IMG/VR virus record: IMGVR_UViG_3300003702_000017
Location: 8,244-38,402 of that record
Strand: one strand, 5' to 3'
Origin: a virus
Length of the DNA stretch: 30,159 nt
The notes below the pieces were generated by a model. That model was given only the letters and a program-made list of their open reading frames with translations. It was not told the origin of the DNA and did not search any database. Of the stretch, positions 8,203-15,001 are shown piece by piece (within the stretch, counting starts at the first letter, position 1; every line of letters begins with the position of its first letter). Position numbers and translations under genes: made by a program.

Positions 8203-8232
8203 TTGACAACTAGGTTACTTATAATGTATAAT
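8203..8232 (+). promoter_or_regulatory. Sigma70-like promoter
   Basis: TTGACA (8203-8208), an 18-nt spacer and TATAAT (8227-8232), with a second TATAAT just upstream at 8220. It serves the coiled-coil gene at 8266, whose ATG follows AAAGGAG. Confidence 0.75.
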
Positions 8233-8265
8233 GTATTACATGAACTATTGTAAAGGAGAATTGTA

Positions 8266-8688
8266 ATGGACATCAATTTACGTAAAGCTGCTACTTTGCA
8301 GGAACAAGTTAGACAAGCTATAAGTGATATTAGTTTAGATACCAAGAATGATGGAACCGGTCGAGTTGTTGAAGATAACTTGGTTGAACGGTTAATTCGG
8401 GTAGAAGAATTAGAATCTGTGTTGTATAGTCTACGTGACAAAGTTGGCAAAGCAAATGTTGAAACAGGTGTTAGTACATTATTAACAAAACGGGTACAAC
8501 TTAATAATTTAATTAGTCGATATGAAAAATTAGTTCGCAACGGACATGAAAGTTTTAAAGTAAAGTTGTCAGATTTCCGTCGTGAGCGTGTTAAGATTAG
8601 CGAAAGTATTCTTGAATTAAATGTTGGATCTAGTGTTAATGTAGCTGATGCTGATGTTGAAATTTTAAATAATGAAAACATCATATGA
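8266..8688 (+). CDS. Helical/coiled-coil protein, weakly DIP1984-like
   Basis: A 140-residue protein made mainly of long helices. A LQEQVRQ segment near the start, an ELESVLYSLRDKVGKAN segment in the middle and LLTKRVQLNNLISRYEKL afterwards give the order helix, N-x-x-T turn, helix seen in DIP1984/septicolysin-like small proteins. The match is by pattern only. It has its own strong promoter and a good Shine-Dalgarno, and its codons are slightly more G+C-rich than average here, so it is probably well expressed in the early or middle period. No enzymatic motif is seen. Confidence 0.7.
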   Translation: MDINLRKAATLQEQVRQAISDISLDTKNDGTGRVVEDNLVERLIRVEELESVLYSLRDKVGKANVETGVSTLLTKRVQLNNLISRYEKLVRNGHESFKVKLSDFRRERVKISESILELNVGSSVNVADADVEILNNENII

Positions 8689-8689
8689 C

Positions 8690-8697
8690 AATAAATA
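8690..8697 (+). promoter_or_regulatory. Late promoter AATAAATA upstream of a candidate ncRNA
   Basis: One mismatch from TATAAATA. Its predicted +1 (8703) is the first paired base of an 11-bp RNA stem, and no ORF longer than three codons follows before the terminator at 8810. Confidence 0.6.
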
Positions 8698-8702
8698 TAT
8701 AT

Positions 8703-8840
8703 AGTTAAGCATTGTATATGTACATAAGATAATAAGAATAACATAATACTTGCTGATTGTATTAGATTAAAAGTTATATTGGTAAAGAGGAAATGCTTAA
8801 CTAATTGATGAAAGGGTGCCGATCGGCACCCTTTCTTTTT
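8703..8840 (+). ncRNA. Candidate late-expressed structured non-coding RNA
   Basis: A transcript of about 138 nt would start at 8703 and end at the T-tract at 8836-8840. Its first 11 bases (AGTTAAGCATT, 8703-8713) pair with 8792-8802 (AATGCTTAACT). Inside, TAATAC (8744-8749) pairs with GTATTA (8759-8764) around a 9-nt loop, extended by ATAAC (8738-8742) with GTTAT (8773-8777) across an asymmetric bulge. An AGAGG lies just before an ATG at 8793 that opens a three-codon frame (Met-Leu-Asn-stop) within the closing stem. No real ORF fits. The terminator hairpin completes the unit. A leader or 3' UTR remnant is the alternative. Confidence 0.5.
8810..8840 (+). terminator. Intrinsic terminator
   Basis: An 11-bp perfect stem (GAAAGGGTGCC, 8810-8820, with 8825-8835), GATC loop and five T's. 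Confidence 0.9.
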
Positions 8841-8844
8841 AACG

Positions 8845-8875
8845 TTGACAAATCTCCAATTTTTGTTATTATAAT
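8845..8875 (+). promoter_or_regulatory. Sigma70-like promoter with the ATCTCCAA element
   Basis: TTGACA (8845-8850), then ATCTCCAA directly downstream, and TATAAT (8870-8875) after a long 19-nt spacer. AATCTCC (8851-8857) and GGAGATT (8881-8887) form an inverted repeat around the -10. The predicted start near 8882 makes the GGAG at 8881-8884 nearly the first bases of the message. The same element occurs at 10005 and 10363. Confidence 0.7.
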
Positions 8876-8890
8876 TGTATGGAGATTATA

Positions 8891-9100
8891 ATGAAAAATA
8901 ATAAATCAGATGAAATAGTATCAGAATGTGTTAAAGCAATTAGTGGTATAGCAGATAGGAATAATATAAATATTGTTGATGAGGATTTTATCAAAGACAT
9001 AGCATTGTCGGCAAAATTTTTAAATGCCGCATTTACTCGTCAATTAGGTCAATCAAATATATTACATGAGCATATGTCAAAGATAATGAATTCTATATGA
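8891..9100 (+). CDS. Small hypothetical protein
   Basis: I use the ATG at 8891 (MKNNKSDEIV), because transcription should begin near 8882, after the in-frame ATG at 8879; GGAG then sits 6 nt upstream. The 69-residue product is helical and charged with no recognised domain. Its TGA is directly followed by the ATG of the dioxygenase-like gene, so the two are probably co-transcribed from the promoter at 8845. Confidence 0.6.
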   Translation: MKNNKSDEIVSECVKAISGIADRNNINIVDEDFIKDIALSAKFLNAAFTRQLGQSNILHEHMSKIMNSI

Positions 9101-9922
9101 ATGATTAACAGCGAGATTCTCCAGCAGTATGTTGACGACGGTGCAACCGTAGTTCGAGGTTGTCTCAGTGAAGAATGGTTAGACCTATTGCGGATGGCTG
9201 TTGAACGTGATATTGAGAACCCTGGTCCAATGGTTCTCGATTATATTGAGGGGAATCAATCTGTACCAGGTGCCGGCCGCTTTCACGGTAATCTTCGTAT
9301 TTGGGAAACCGACGACACCTTTCGGGATTTTTGTTTGAATTCTCCACTGCCAGAGCTAGCGGCCGAATTTCTCAGTTCGAAAAAAATTAATCTTTTTTAT
9401 GATCAGTTGTTTGTCAAGGAGCCGGGTATGCTCAATAGAACACGTTGGCATAATGACCATCCCTACTGGCCTATACGAGGCTGGCAGGTTTTGAGCTTCT
9501 GGGTTGCACTGGATCCTGTAAATGCAAGAAATGGTGTTCTTGAATTTATACGTGGTTCACATCGCTGGGGCCGATGGTTTCGACCAGATCTGACATATGA
9601 CCATGAACGTAATCCTAATTATGAGATTATTCCAGATATTGAGGCAAACCGCGATCAGTACGAGATTATGAGCTGGGAGTTGTCGCCAGGCGATGTTTAT
9701 GTGTTTCATGCGTTGACGGTGCATGGTGCTGGTGGAAATGAGAGCAGTGATGTTCGTCGCCGAGGTTATACAGTGCGCTATACAGGTGATGATGTGGTTT
9801 ATGATACTCGTCTTGGAACTAATAAGAGATTATGCTCTGATATACATAAAGATGGCGACCCGCTTGATAGTGAACGTTATCCAGTGGTCTGGCCCCTTGT
9901 ATTTAAGGATTTGCTAATATAA
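9101..9922 (+). CDS. Phytanoyl-CoA dioxygenase (PhyH)-like Fe(II)/2-oxoglutarate oxygenase
   Basis: The 273-residue protein has the double-stranded beta-helix signature of PhyH enzymes: iron ligands H117 and D119 (RWHNDH) and distal H208 (VHGAGGN), with the 2-oxoglutarate-binding basic residue expected in RRGYTVRY (about 219-227). SFWVALDPVNARNGVLEFI is the usual core strand pair between them. These enzymes hydroxylate small molecules using O2 and 2-oxoglutarate; the substrate here cannot be read. Base composition and codon choice are clearly richer in G+C than neighbouring genes, and a 16-bp tandem duplication spans the stop codon, both consistent with fairly recent acquisition. No Shine-Dalgarno is seen; the start directly follows the upstream stop, so coupling is likely. 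An auxiliary metabolic gene is the best description. Confidence 0.88.
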   Translation: MINSEILQQYVDDGATVVRGCLSEEWLDLLRMAVERDIENPGPMVLDYIEGNQSVPGAGRFHGNLRIWETDDTFRDFCLNSPLPELAAEFLSSKKINLFYDQLFVKEPGMLNRTRWHNDHPYWPIRGWQVLSFWVALDPVNARNGVLEFIRGSHRWGRWFRPDLTYDHERNPNYEIIPDIEANRDQYEIMSWELSPGDVYVFHALTVHGAGGNESSDVRRRGYTVRYTGDDVVYDTRLGTNKRLCSDIHKDGDPLDSERYPVVWPLVFKDLLI

Positions 9923-9936
9923 GGATTTGCTAATAT
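9905..9936 (+). repeat. 16-bp perfect tandem duplication at the end of the PhyH-like gene
   Basis: Bases 9905-9920 (AAGGATTTGCTAATAT) are repeated at once at 9921-9936. The first copy encodes the last residues; the stop codon falls at the junction. Confidence 0.95.
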
Positions 9937-9997
9937 ATACCCTTAAAATCCACACTAAAATAGTGGTATTATTGTTGTAAAAAACCCACACTTTTTC

Positions 9998-10020
9998 GTT
10001 AAGATTGACAGATCTCCAAC
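9998..10020 (+). repeat. 23-bp promoter repeat, copy 1
   Basis: Identical over 23 bp to 10356-10378. It contains the -35 hexamer TTGACA and the following ATCTCCAAC. Confidence 0.95.
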
Positions 10021-10032
10021 TTATGCTATAAT
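10005..10032 (+). promoter_or_regulatory. Sigma70-like promoter with the ATCTCCAA element
   Basis: TTGACA (10005-10010), 16-nt spacer, TATAAT (10027-10032); predicted start near 10039. It drives the two tiny membrane proteins at 10059 and 10217. The stretch between the PhyH stop and this promoter has two similar AT-rich segments around CCACAC but nothing else I can name. Confidence 0.8.
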
Positions 10033-10058
10033 ATATGTATAATAAAAGAGTGAGAGAA

Positions 10059-10220
10059 ATGAAAGAAATCAAAAAAGTAGAAAATCGTAAAATTGGCATA
10101 TTGCCAAAAGTAGCGGCAACAGCGGCTGTAGCGTATGGTGCTTATAAATTAGGATACCACTTAACAGCCAAAAAAGGTACGCGACGTGAATGGCATCGTA
10201 AATCAGGTGAAACTGTATGA
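10059..10220 (+). CDS. Small membrane protein with YGAYKL/KKGTRR module
   Basis: The start is set at the ATG at 10059 (MKEIKK): the in-frame ATG at 10035 lies upstream of the expected transcription start, and GTGAGAG sits just before 10059. The 53-residue product has one hydrophobic helix (about residues 13-31, ILPKVAATAAVAYGAYKL) followed by a basic tail HLTAKKGTRREWHRK. The same module closes the late structural protein at 21130 (YGAYKLAHHLTSKKGTRRDWH), with 18 identical bases at DNA level. A role in membrane anchoring is plausible but unproven. The stop overlaps the next start (ATGA). Confidence 0.7.
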   Translation: MKEIKKVENRKIGILPKVAATAAVAYGAYKLGYHLTAKKGTRREWHRKSGETV

Positions 10221-10360
10221 TTGAACTTTTATTATTTTTAATCTTGTTGGTTTTGGTAGTTAAGTGTCTACCAGGATTAGCGAGTTTTTTGGTTAGCACT
10301 GTTATAGTACTTTGTGCTCTTATTGGTGCAATCGTTTTATATTTCGCAATTGCTAGTTAA
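10217..10360 (+). CDS. Tiny two-helix membrane protein
   Basis: A 47-residue ORF whose ATG overlaps the preceding TGA. Nearly the whole product is hydrophobic: one helix at residues 2-15 (IELLLFLILLVLVV), a KCLPG turn, and a second helix at about 22-46 ending in LYFAIAS. It could be a phage membrane effector or a minimal holin-like protein; no family is recognised. Its stop codon lies inside the second copy of the 23-bp promoter repeat. The ATGA overlap and clean hydrophobic profile argue that it is real despite its size. Confidence 0.6.
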   Translation: MIELLLFLILLVLVVKCLPGLASFLVSTVIVLCALIGAIVLYFAIAS

Positions 10361-10378
10361 GATTGACAGATCTCCAAC
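10356..10378 (+). repeat. 23-bp promoter repeat, copy 2
   Basis: Perfect copy of 9998-10020, placed ahead of the AAA ATPase gene and overlapping the stop codon of the 47-residue ORF. Confidence 0.95.
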
Positions 10379-10390
10379 CTGTAGTATAAT
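10363..10390 (+). promoter_or_regulatory. Sigma70-like promoter with the ATCTCCAA element
   Basis: TTGACA (10363-10368), 16-nt spacer, TATAAT (10385-10390). The leader to the ATG at 10434 carries an ACGAGG ribosome binding site. Confidence 0.8.
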
Positions 10391-10433
10391 GTATATAATG
10401 TTAATTTTAGATTAATAACCCACGAGGTAATCT

Positions 10434-11480
10434 ATGTCCGCTCAGAAGTTAGTAAAGATTAATGGGTCCTATCGGAATACGCCTGTTCCAGGTGTTGTAT
10501 TTCCGTTAGTCAAGGCCCTAACAAAAGGTAAGAAAGGTGACTTTGTTACCGTAGATGGAACAACAGTTTCTGGATACCCAGATCGTCATCTTCGTATTAA
10601 GGTGGCAAGTAAGTCAGATTATGAATTTGTCAAATCTGACACTCCTGTGGGATTACCAGAGAATGCTCCCAAGACAGTAGAAACCGATGAAGAAGCAATT
10701 GCGCGAATACGCGATCGGTTTTCAATTCTTGACGAAATGACCGAAGCTACTATTGAGGGCACGGTGCGAGGCATGATTGTCTCAGGCCCTCCAGGCGTTG
10801 GTAAGTCGTATGGTGTAGAAACTGTATTAGAGCGATCTAATACTTTTAATAAACTTGCCGGTAAGAAATGCAAGTATGAGATTGTTAGAGGTGCTATGAC
10901 AGCATTGGGCCTGTATGCTTTACTTTTTAAGTGGAGCGACCCCGGCAAAGTATTAGTGCTCGATGATTGTGATACAGTTCTTTGGGACGAACTTTCGCTG
11001 AACCTTCTTAAAGGTGCACTGGACTCCAGTAAACATCGGCGGCTTTTTTGGAATGCTGATAGTCATAAATTGCGTGGCGAGGGTATTCCAGATCAATATG
11101 AATTTAATGGCTCGATCATCTTTATATCGAACTTGAAATTTGATCAGATAACGAAGAGTGGTCGGATTGGTAAAATTAAGGATCACTTGGAAGCAATTAT
11201 TTCCAGATGTCACTATTTGGATCTGACACTGGATACAATGCGCGACAAGATGCTCCGTATACATCAGATTGTTGGCGATGGTATGTTGAATGAATATAAG
11301 TTCAACAGTGACGAGACAAAGATGATTGTTGATTACATTGACGAGCATAAAGAAAAGTTGCGTGAAGTGAGTTTGCGTATGGTGCTAAAGATTTCAGACT
11401 TGTACAAGATGGCACCCAAGAACGATCACTGGAAGAGACTTGCCGAGACAACTTGTATGCATCGAGAGGTATTAGTATAG
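10434..11480 (+). CDS. AAA-family ATPase
   Basis: The 348-residue protein has an N-terminal region of about 85 residues without a recognised motif, then a single AAA module: Walker A GPPGVGKS (118-125), Walker B VLVLDDCD (173-180), a sensor-1-like FISN (230-233) and a small helical lid toward the end. It does not read as the T4 clamp-loader gp44 or helicase Dda; the long WDELSLNLLKGALDSSK stretch after Walker B suggests a remodelling or loader ATPase. It has its own promoter and a strong terminator, so it is a one-gene unit. Codons are more G+C-rich than in uvsW and uvsX, suggesting high early expression or a different origin. The client is unknown. Confidence 0.85.
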   Translation: MSAQKLVKINGSYRNTPVPGVVFPLVKALTKGKKGDFVTVDGTTVSGYPDRHLRIKVASKSDYEFVKSDTPVGLPENAPKTVETDEEAIARIRDRFSILDEMTEATIEGTVRGMIVSGPPGVGKSYGVETVLERSNTFNKLAGKKCKYEIVRGAMTALGLYALLFKWSDPGKVLVLDDCDTVLWDELSLNLLKGALDSSKHRRLFWNADSHKLRGEGIPDQYEFNGSIIFISNLKFDQITKSGRIGKIKDHLEAIISRCHYLDLTLDTMRDKMLRIHQIVGDGMLNEYKFNSDETKMIVDYIDEHKEKLREVSLRMVLKISDLYKMAPKNDHWKRLAETTCMHREVLV

Positions 11481-11505
11481 TTTACACTATCTGAGCGGAT
11501 GGTGG

Positions 11506-11529
11506 CCGGGGGGCAACCCCCGGTTTTTT
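11506..11529 (+). terminator. Intrinsic terminator after the AAA ATPase
   Basis: A 7-bp stem (CCGGGGG with CCCCCGG), GCAA tetraloop and six T's. The loop and G/C core match the hairpin after gp32. Confidence 0.92.
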
Positions 11530-11532
11530 ATA

Positions 11533-11561
11533 TTGACTTTTTTTCCTTCTTAACGTATAAT
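11533..11561 (+). promoter_or_regulatory. Sigma70-like promoter of uvsW, leaderless context
   Basis: TTGACT (11533-11538), 17-nt spacer and TATAAT (11556-11561). Six bases follow before the ATG at 11568, so the standard +1 is the A of the start codon. Confidence 0.8.
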
Positions 11562-11567
11562 AGTATT

Positions 11568-13022
11568 ATGGCAACAGCGAAATTAATTATTCGCGATGAG
11601 GTTAATATTAAATTGGATAACATAGATCCAAGTACTCGTCGTAAAATGTCTGCCGCTCTTAAGTTTATGCTTCCGTATGCTTATCATATGCCTGCGTATA
11701 AGTTAGGACGCTGGGACGGCATGATTAGATTTTGTGATATCGGTGGTAGAACTTATTTAAATTTATTGGATACATTGCTACCAATAATCCAAAGTGCTGG
11801 TTATGATATTGATATTGAAGATCATAGAGAAACATGGAATCTCAAATTTGATGAAATAGATGAAAATTATTTAAGTGATATTAAATGGCCAAAAGGTCAT
11901 ATTGCGGCCGGTACGAATATAGTTTTACGAGATTATCAAGTAGAAGTTGTAAATAATTCTATTAATCATTTACAAAGTTTGCAAGAAGTTGCTACTGGTG
12001 CAGGTAAAACAATTATAACTGCTACGTTGAGTAAATTGTGTGAGGTGTATGGTAGGACAATAGTTATAGTGCCAAATAAAAGTTTAGTAACTCAAACAGA
12101 GGAAGATTATATTAATGTAGGACTTGATGTAGGTGTGTTTTATGGTGACAGAAAAGAGTATGGGCGCCAACATACCATATGTACTTGGCAGTCATTAAAT
12201 GTATTGCTTAAAAAAAGTAAAAAGAAAATAGCTGATATAGATATAGAGCAATTTATTGATGGTGTTATTTGTGTAATGGTAGACGAAGTACATCAAGCAA
12301 AAGCAGATGTATTAAAAGAATTACTTACAGGTGTGTTTGCTAATATACCTATACGTTGGGGTCTTACTGGTACAATTCCTAAAGAGGAATATGAGTTTAT
12401 AAGTTTAAAAGCAAGTCTTGGTGAAGTTATTAATAGAGTAAGTGCTCATTCATTACAAGAACAAGGAATATTAAGTAATTGCGAAGTTAAAGTTTTACAA
12501 TTAAAAGATGATGTTGAATATCCAAATTATCCAAGTGAATTAAAATATTTGGTTACTGATAAAAATCGAGTAGATTATCTTGCTAAAGTAATAGAAGATA
12601 TTTCTAATACTGGTAATACTCTCGTTTTAATACATCGTATTAAAACAGGTGATATGTTAATTGAAAGATTATCAAATGCAGTATTTGTTAGAGGCTCAAC
12701 TAAAAATGAACAACGGAAAGAACATTATGATGAAGTAGCAATAAGAAACGACAGTCTTATTGTAGCAACGTATGGTGTTGCATCAGTTGGTATTAATATT
12801 CCTCGTATATTTAATCTTGTATTAGTAGAACCAGGTAAAAGTTTTGTAAGAGTAATACAAAGTATAGGACGAGGTATTAGGAAAGCTCCGGATAAAGATT
12901 TTGTTCAAATATGGGATATTACTAGTAATTGTAAATATAGTAAACGGCATTTGGCAACAAGAAAAAAATATTATCGCGATGCTCAATATCCGTTTACTAT
13001 TGAAAAAATTTCTTATAAATAA
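11568..13022 (+). CDS. uvsW: UvsW-like ATP-dependent helicase
   Basis: UvsW is the T4 superfamily 2 helicase that unwinds R-loops and branched recombination intermediates. I start it at the ATG at 11568 (MATAKLII), because the longer frame from 11499 would run through the terminator and promoter. From there 484 residues include an N-terminal UvsW domain (PAYKLGRWDG near 42-51), a Q-motif-like LRDYQ, Walker A ATGAGKT (142-148), DEVH (239-242), LTGT (266-269) and motif VI QSIGRGIRK. Length is close to T4 UvsW (about 500 aa). It has its own promoter, and no Shine-Dalgarno precedes the ATG. Confidence 0.94.
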   Translation: MATAKLIIRDEVNIKLDNIDPSTRRKMSAALKFMLPYAYHMPAYKLGRWDGMIRFCDIGGRTYLNLLDTLLPIIQSAGYDIDIEDHRETWNLKFDEIDENYLSDIKWPKGHIAAGTNIVLRDYQVEVVNNSINHLQSLQEVATGAGKTIITATLSKLCEVYGRTIVIVPNKSLVTQTEEDYINVGLDVGVFYGDRKEYGRQHTICTWQSLNVLLKKSKKKIADIDIEQFIDGVICVMVDEVHQAKADVLKELLTGVFANIPIRWGLTGTIPKEEYEFISLKASLGEVINRVSAHSLQEQGILSNCEVKVLQLKDDVEYPNYPSELKYLVTDKNRVDYLAKVIEDISNTGNTLVLIHRIKTGDMLIERLSNAVFVRGSTKNEQRKEHYDEVAIRNDSLIVATYGVASVGINIPRIFNLVLVEPGKSFVRVIQSIGRGIRKAPDKDFVQIWDITSNCKYSKRHLATRKKYYRDAQYPFTIEKISYK

Positions 13023-13023
13023 G

Positions 13024-13052
13024 TTGTGTTTTGTTATGTAATATTATATAAT
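13024..13052 (+). promoter_or_regulatory. Possible sigma70-like promoter
   Basis: TTGTGT (13024-13029), 17-nt spacer, TATAAT (13047-13052). The -35 matches four of six bases. GAAGG before the ATG at 13075 supports a separately translated message. Confidence 0.45.
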
Positions 13053-13074
13053 ATAATAAATTAGAAGGTATTTA

Positions 13075-13578
13075 ATGCACATATTAACAATAGAAAATGA
13101 ATCATATAGTTTAAATAATTTACCAGATGTAATAGGTGATGTTAGGTATTGTGTTTTAGATACAACAGATCCTACTTTTATTGATTATTACTTTTTACCA
13201 TTAATATTTTTAGAGAGTTTTAGTACGCCAGCTGTGGTATTACAGATTGGCCCATATCAAATTCAAATGCCATTAGATTGGAGTGTGTTGATAGGTGAAC
13301 CCAGTCAGGGTGATATGGAAGTTATACCTCTTGCTAATCTTAATGATAGAGGGTTTATCACTTTATTGTATAATCCATTAAAAGGTTATATGCCAACTTG
13401 GGAGCCAATACAAATAATAAATGTATTTGTTGAAGTTAAATGGTTTTTTCCAAAATTAAAATTTGGTCATTTATTAGCAATGCCTATACAGCAAAAAACG
13501 AATCCCCTTTGTGGATTTTTTGTTAAAGAAACAAATAAAATACCTGATGTAATTGACATTGGTGATATTATTATATGA
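13075..13578 (+). CDS. Conserved marine-phage-type hypothetical protein
   Basis: A 167-residue beta-rich protein. Its core runs AVVLQIGPYQIQMPLDWSVLIGEP, then LNDRGF, then a W-F-P-K-L-K segment and NPLCGFFVKE near the C-terminus. The general look is familiar from T4-like marine phages, but I cannot attach a function. Soluble; no signal peptide or membrane segment. It heads a run of overlapping genes (ATGA with the next), continuing to the zinc-finger and DnaE-like genes, so it may be co-expressed with them. Confidence 0.75.
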   Translation: MHILTIENESYSLNNLPDVIGDVRYCVLDTTDPTFIDYYFLPLIFLESFSTPAVVLQIGPYQIQMPLDWSVLIGEPSQGDMEVIPLANLNDRGFITLLYNPLKGYMPTWEPIQIINVFVEVKWFFPKLKFGHLLAMPIQQKTNPLCGFFVKETNKIPDVIDIGDIII

Positions 13579-13850
13579 ACGAATTTATTGTAACGTGGGA
13601 AGTAAGGTATTATGATTATGAACCAGAAAAGGTATATTTTGCAGAAGAATATATTGAATCTAAAGATTTAGATTCTTTAAAGGAATATTTAGGTGAAAAT
13701 GCTATGGAGCATACACCAGAAATGAATGTTCCATTTGCAACTGGTGACTTTAATATTGAATGGATTAAGATTCAGGATGCAAACACTGAAAAAGAATTAT
13801 GGCGTGACCCATATACAGAGTTTAAAGAAAAGATTGACAATGAAAGTTGA
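13575..13850 (+). CDS. Small hypothetical protein
   Basis: 91 residues; beta-strand then helix pattern (FIVTWEVRYYDYEPEKVYFAEEYIESKDLDSLKEYL), acidic throughout. The start overlaps the previous stop (ATGA) and its end overlaps the next gene by 11 nt. No family recognised. Confidence 0.7.
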   Translation: MNEFIVTWEVRYYDYEPEKVYFAEEYIESKDLDSLKEYLGENAMEHTPEMNVPFATGDFNIEWIKIQDANTEKELWRDPYTEFKEKIDNES

Positions 13851-14331
13851 TATGTTTAAAGAAATTCTTCCTGCAATAGGCAAGAAGGATAGAAGTTTTT
13901 ATAATGAGTTGCCCGAAACAACGGCTAGTACTAAATTAGGTTTTTGGATGATACACAGATGGGCAACATGTTCTATAAAAAATAAAGAGCATTATATTTT
14001 TCTTGTTAATGAATTGTGTAATCGACATTATAGTGAATTAAGTAAGTATCCAGAATTGCAATGGTTGTTATTAAGTGTTATTGGATTAGGAAAAGAGAAG
14101 TATTTTAAGCAATGGGTCGGTGTGCCCAATAGTTTGTCAGAAACAAATTCTATTGATGACTTTTTATTAAAAGTTTATCCAGCTATAAACGATGACGAAT
14201 TAAATTTATTAAAGGAAATGAATACAGAAGATGACTTTGAAACTCTTGCAAAAGAAATGGGACACAACGACCAACAAATTTCTGATATCTTTGGTGGAAA
14301 ACATAGAAGTAAAAAAGACAACAGGGTTTAA
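13840..14331 (+). CDS. Conserved hypothetical protein upstream of zinc-finger gene
   Basis: I start at the ATG at 13840 (MKVDMFKEILPAIG); the longer frame from 13726 overlaps the previous gene heavily. The 163-residue protein is helical with a conserved-looking core: FYNELP, a W-M-I-H-R-W helix, HYIFLVNELCN, then KYPELQWLLLSVIGLGK. It occupies the kind of place where T4-like phages keep small replication proteins, but it does not resemble gp62 clamp-loader sequences as I know them, so no symbol is given. The 3' end overlaps the zinc-finger gene in another frame. Confidence 0.7.
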   Translation: MKVDMFKEILPAIGKKDRSFYNELPETTASTKLGFWMIHRWATCSIKNKEHYIFLVNELCNRHYSELSKYPELQWLLLSVIGLGKEKYFKQWVGVPNSLSETNSIDDFLLKVYPAINDDELNLLKEMNTEDDFETLAKEMGHNDQQISDIFGGKHRSKKDNRV

Positions 14332-15001
14332 GTGTAAATTTTGTGAAAGAGAGTTTAAGAGTGTTAAGACACTAGCTGCACATACCTGTGAACAAAAGCG
14401 TCGGCATATAGCACAAAATGAAAAACAAGTGCAACTTGGTTTTCGTGCATTCCAACGATTTTATGAATTAAATTCAACTGCAATTAAACCTAAACCTAAA
14501 ACGTTTGGTGAATTTAGATTATCTAATTATTATCTTGCGTTCGTTAAATTTGGTAAATTTGCTAAAGAAGTAAATTGTTTACGATATGAAAGTTTTGTTG
14601 ATTGGCTTATTAAAAATAATTTACGATTAGATGAGTGGGCAAAAGATGGTGCTTATGAATTATTTGTTAGAGATTATGTAAATTATGAATTAGCAGATGA
14701 AGCAATAGCACGAAGTATAAAATTTATGCAAAGATGGGCAGAAAAAGAAAAAGAACAATGGCATTTATTTTTTAATAAAGTAAATTCTAATATTTTTGTT
14801 TATTGGATTAGAACTGGAAGGTTATCTCCTTGGATAGTTTTTAATTGTCAATCTGGGCAAATAGCATTGACTAATTTAAGTGATGAACAAATGGGTTTAA
14901 TTGCTGATGCTTTAGATCCTACTTTTTGGAATAAACGTTTTTTAAATTCACAGGATGATGTTAATTTTGTTAAACGTATTTTAGTTGAGGCTGGTTTATG
15001 A
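14294..15001 (+). CDS. C2HC zinc-finger protein
   Basis: The frame is open from an ATG at 14231, but that start lies deep in the preceding gene; GTG at 14294 is a shorter alternative just ahead of the conserved region, so the start is uncertain. With GTG at 14294 the zinc site is C14, C17, H30, C32 (CKFCEREF, then HTC). Behind it come a basic helix (EQKRRHIA), a GFRAFQRFYEL helix and a long helical body with YYLAFVKFGKF and a C-terminal region around RTGRLSPWIVFNCQSG. A nucleic-acid-binding role is expected from the finger. The stop overlaps the start of the DnaE-like gene (ATGA), making a coupled pair. Confidence 0.75.
   Translation: MENIEVKKTTGFKCKFCEREFKSVKTLAAHTCEQKRRHIAQNEKQVQLGFRAFQRFYELNSTAIKPKPKTFGEFRLSNYYLAFVKFGKFAKEVNCLRYESFVDWLIKNNLRLDEWAKDGAYELFVRDYVNYELADEAIARSIKFMQRWAEKEKEQWHLFFNKVNSNIFVYWIRTGRLSPWIVFNCQSGQIALTNLSDEQMGLIADALDPTFWNKRFLNSQDDVNFVKRILVEAGL

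Noticed and set aside
8151-8744. 197-codon ORF on the minus strand
   Set aside because: It lies opposite the well-supported gene at 8266 and the promoter at 8203; no start signal or domain, and the composition looks like the antisense of a coding frame.
13840-14331. Assignment as clamp-loader small subunit gp62
   Set aside because: The position would be acceptable, but the sequence does not match gp62 proteins as I know them, and no gp44 is adjacent.
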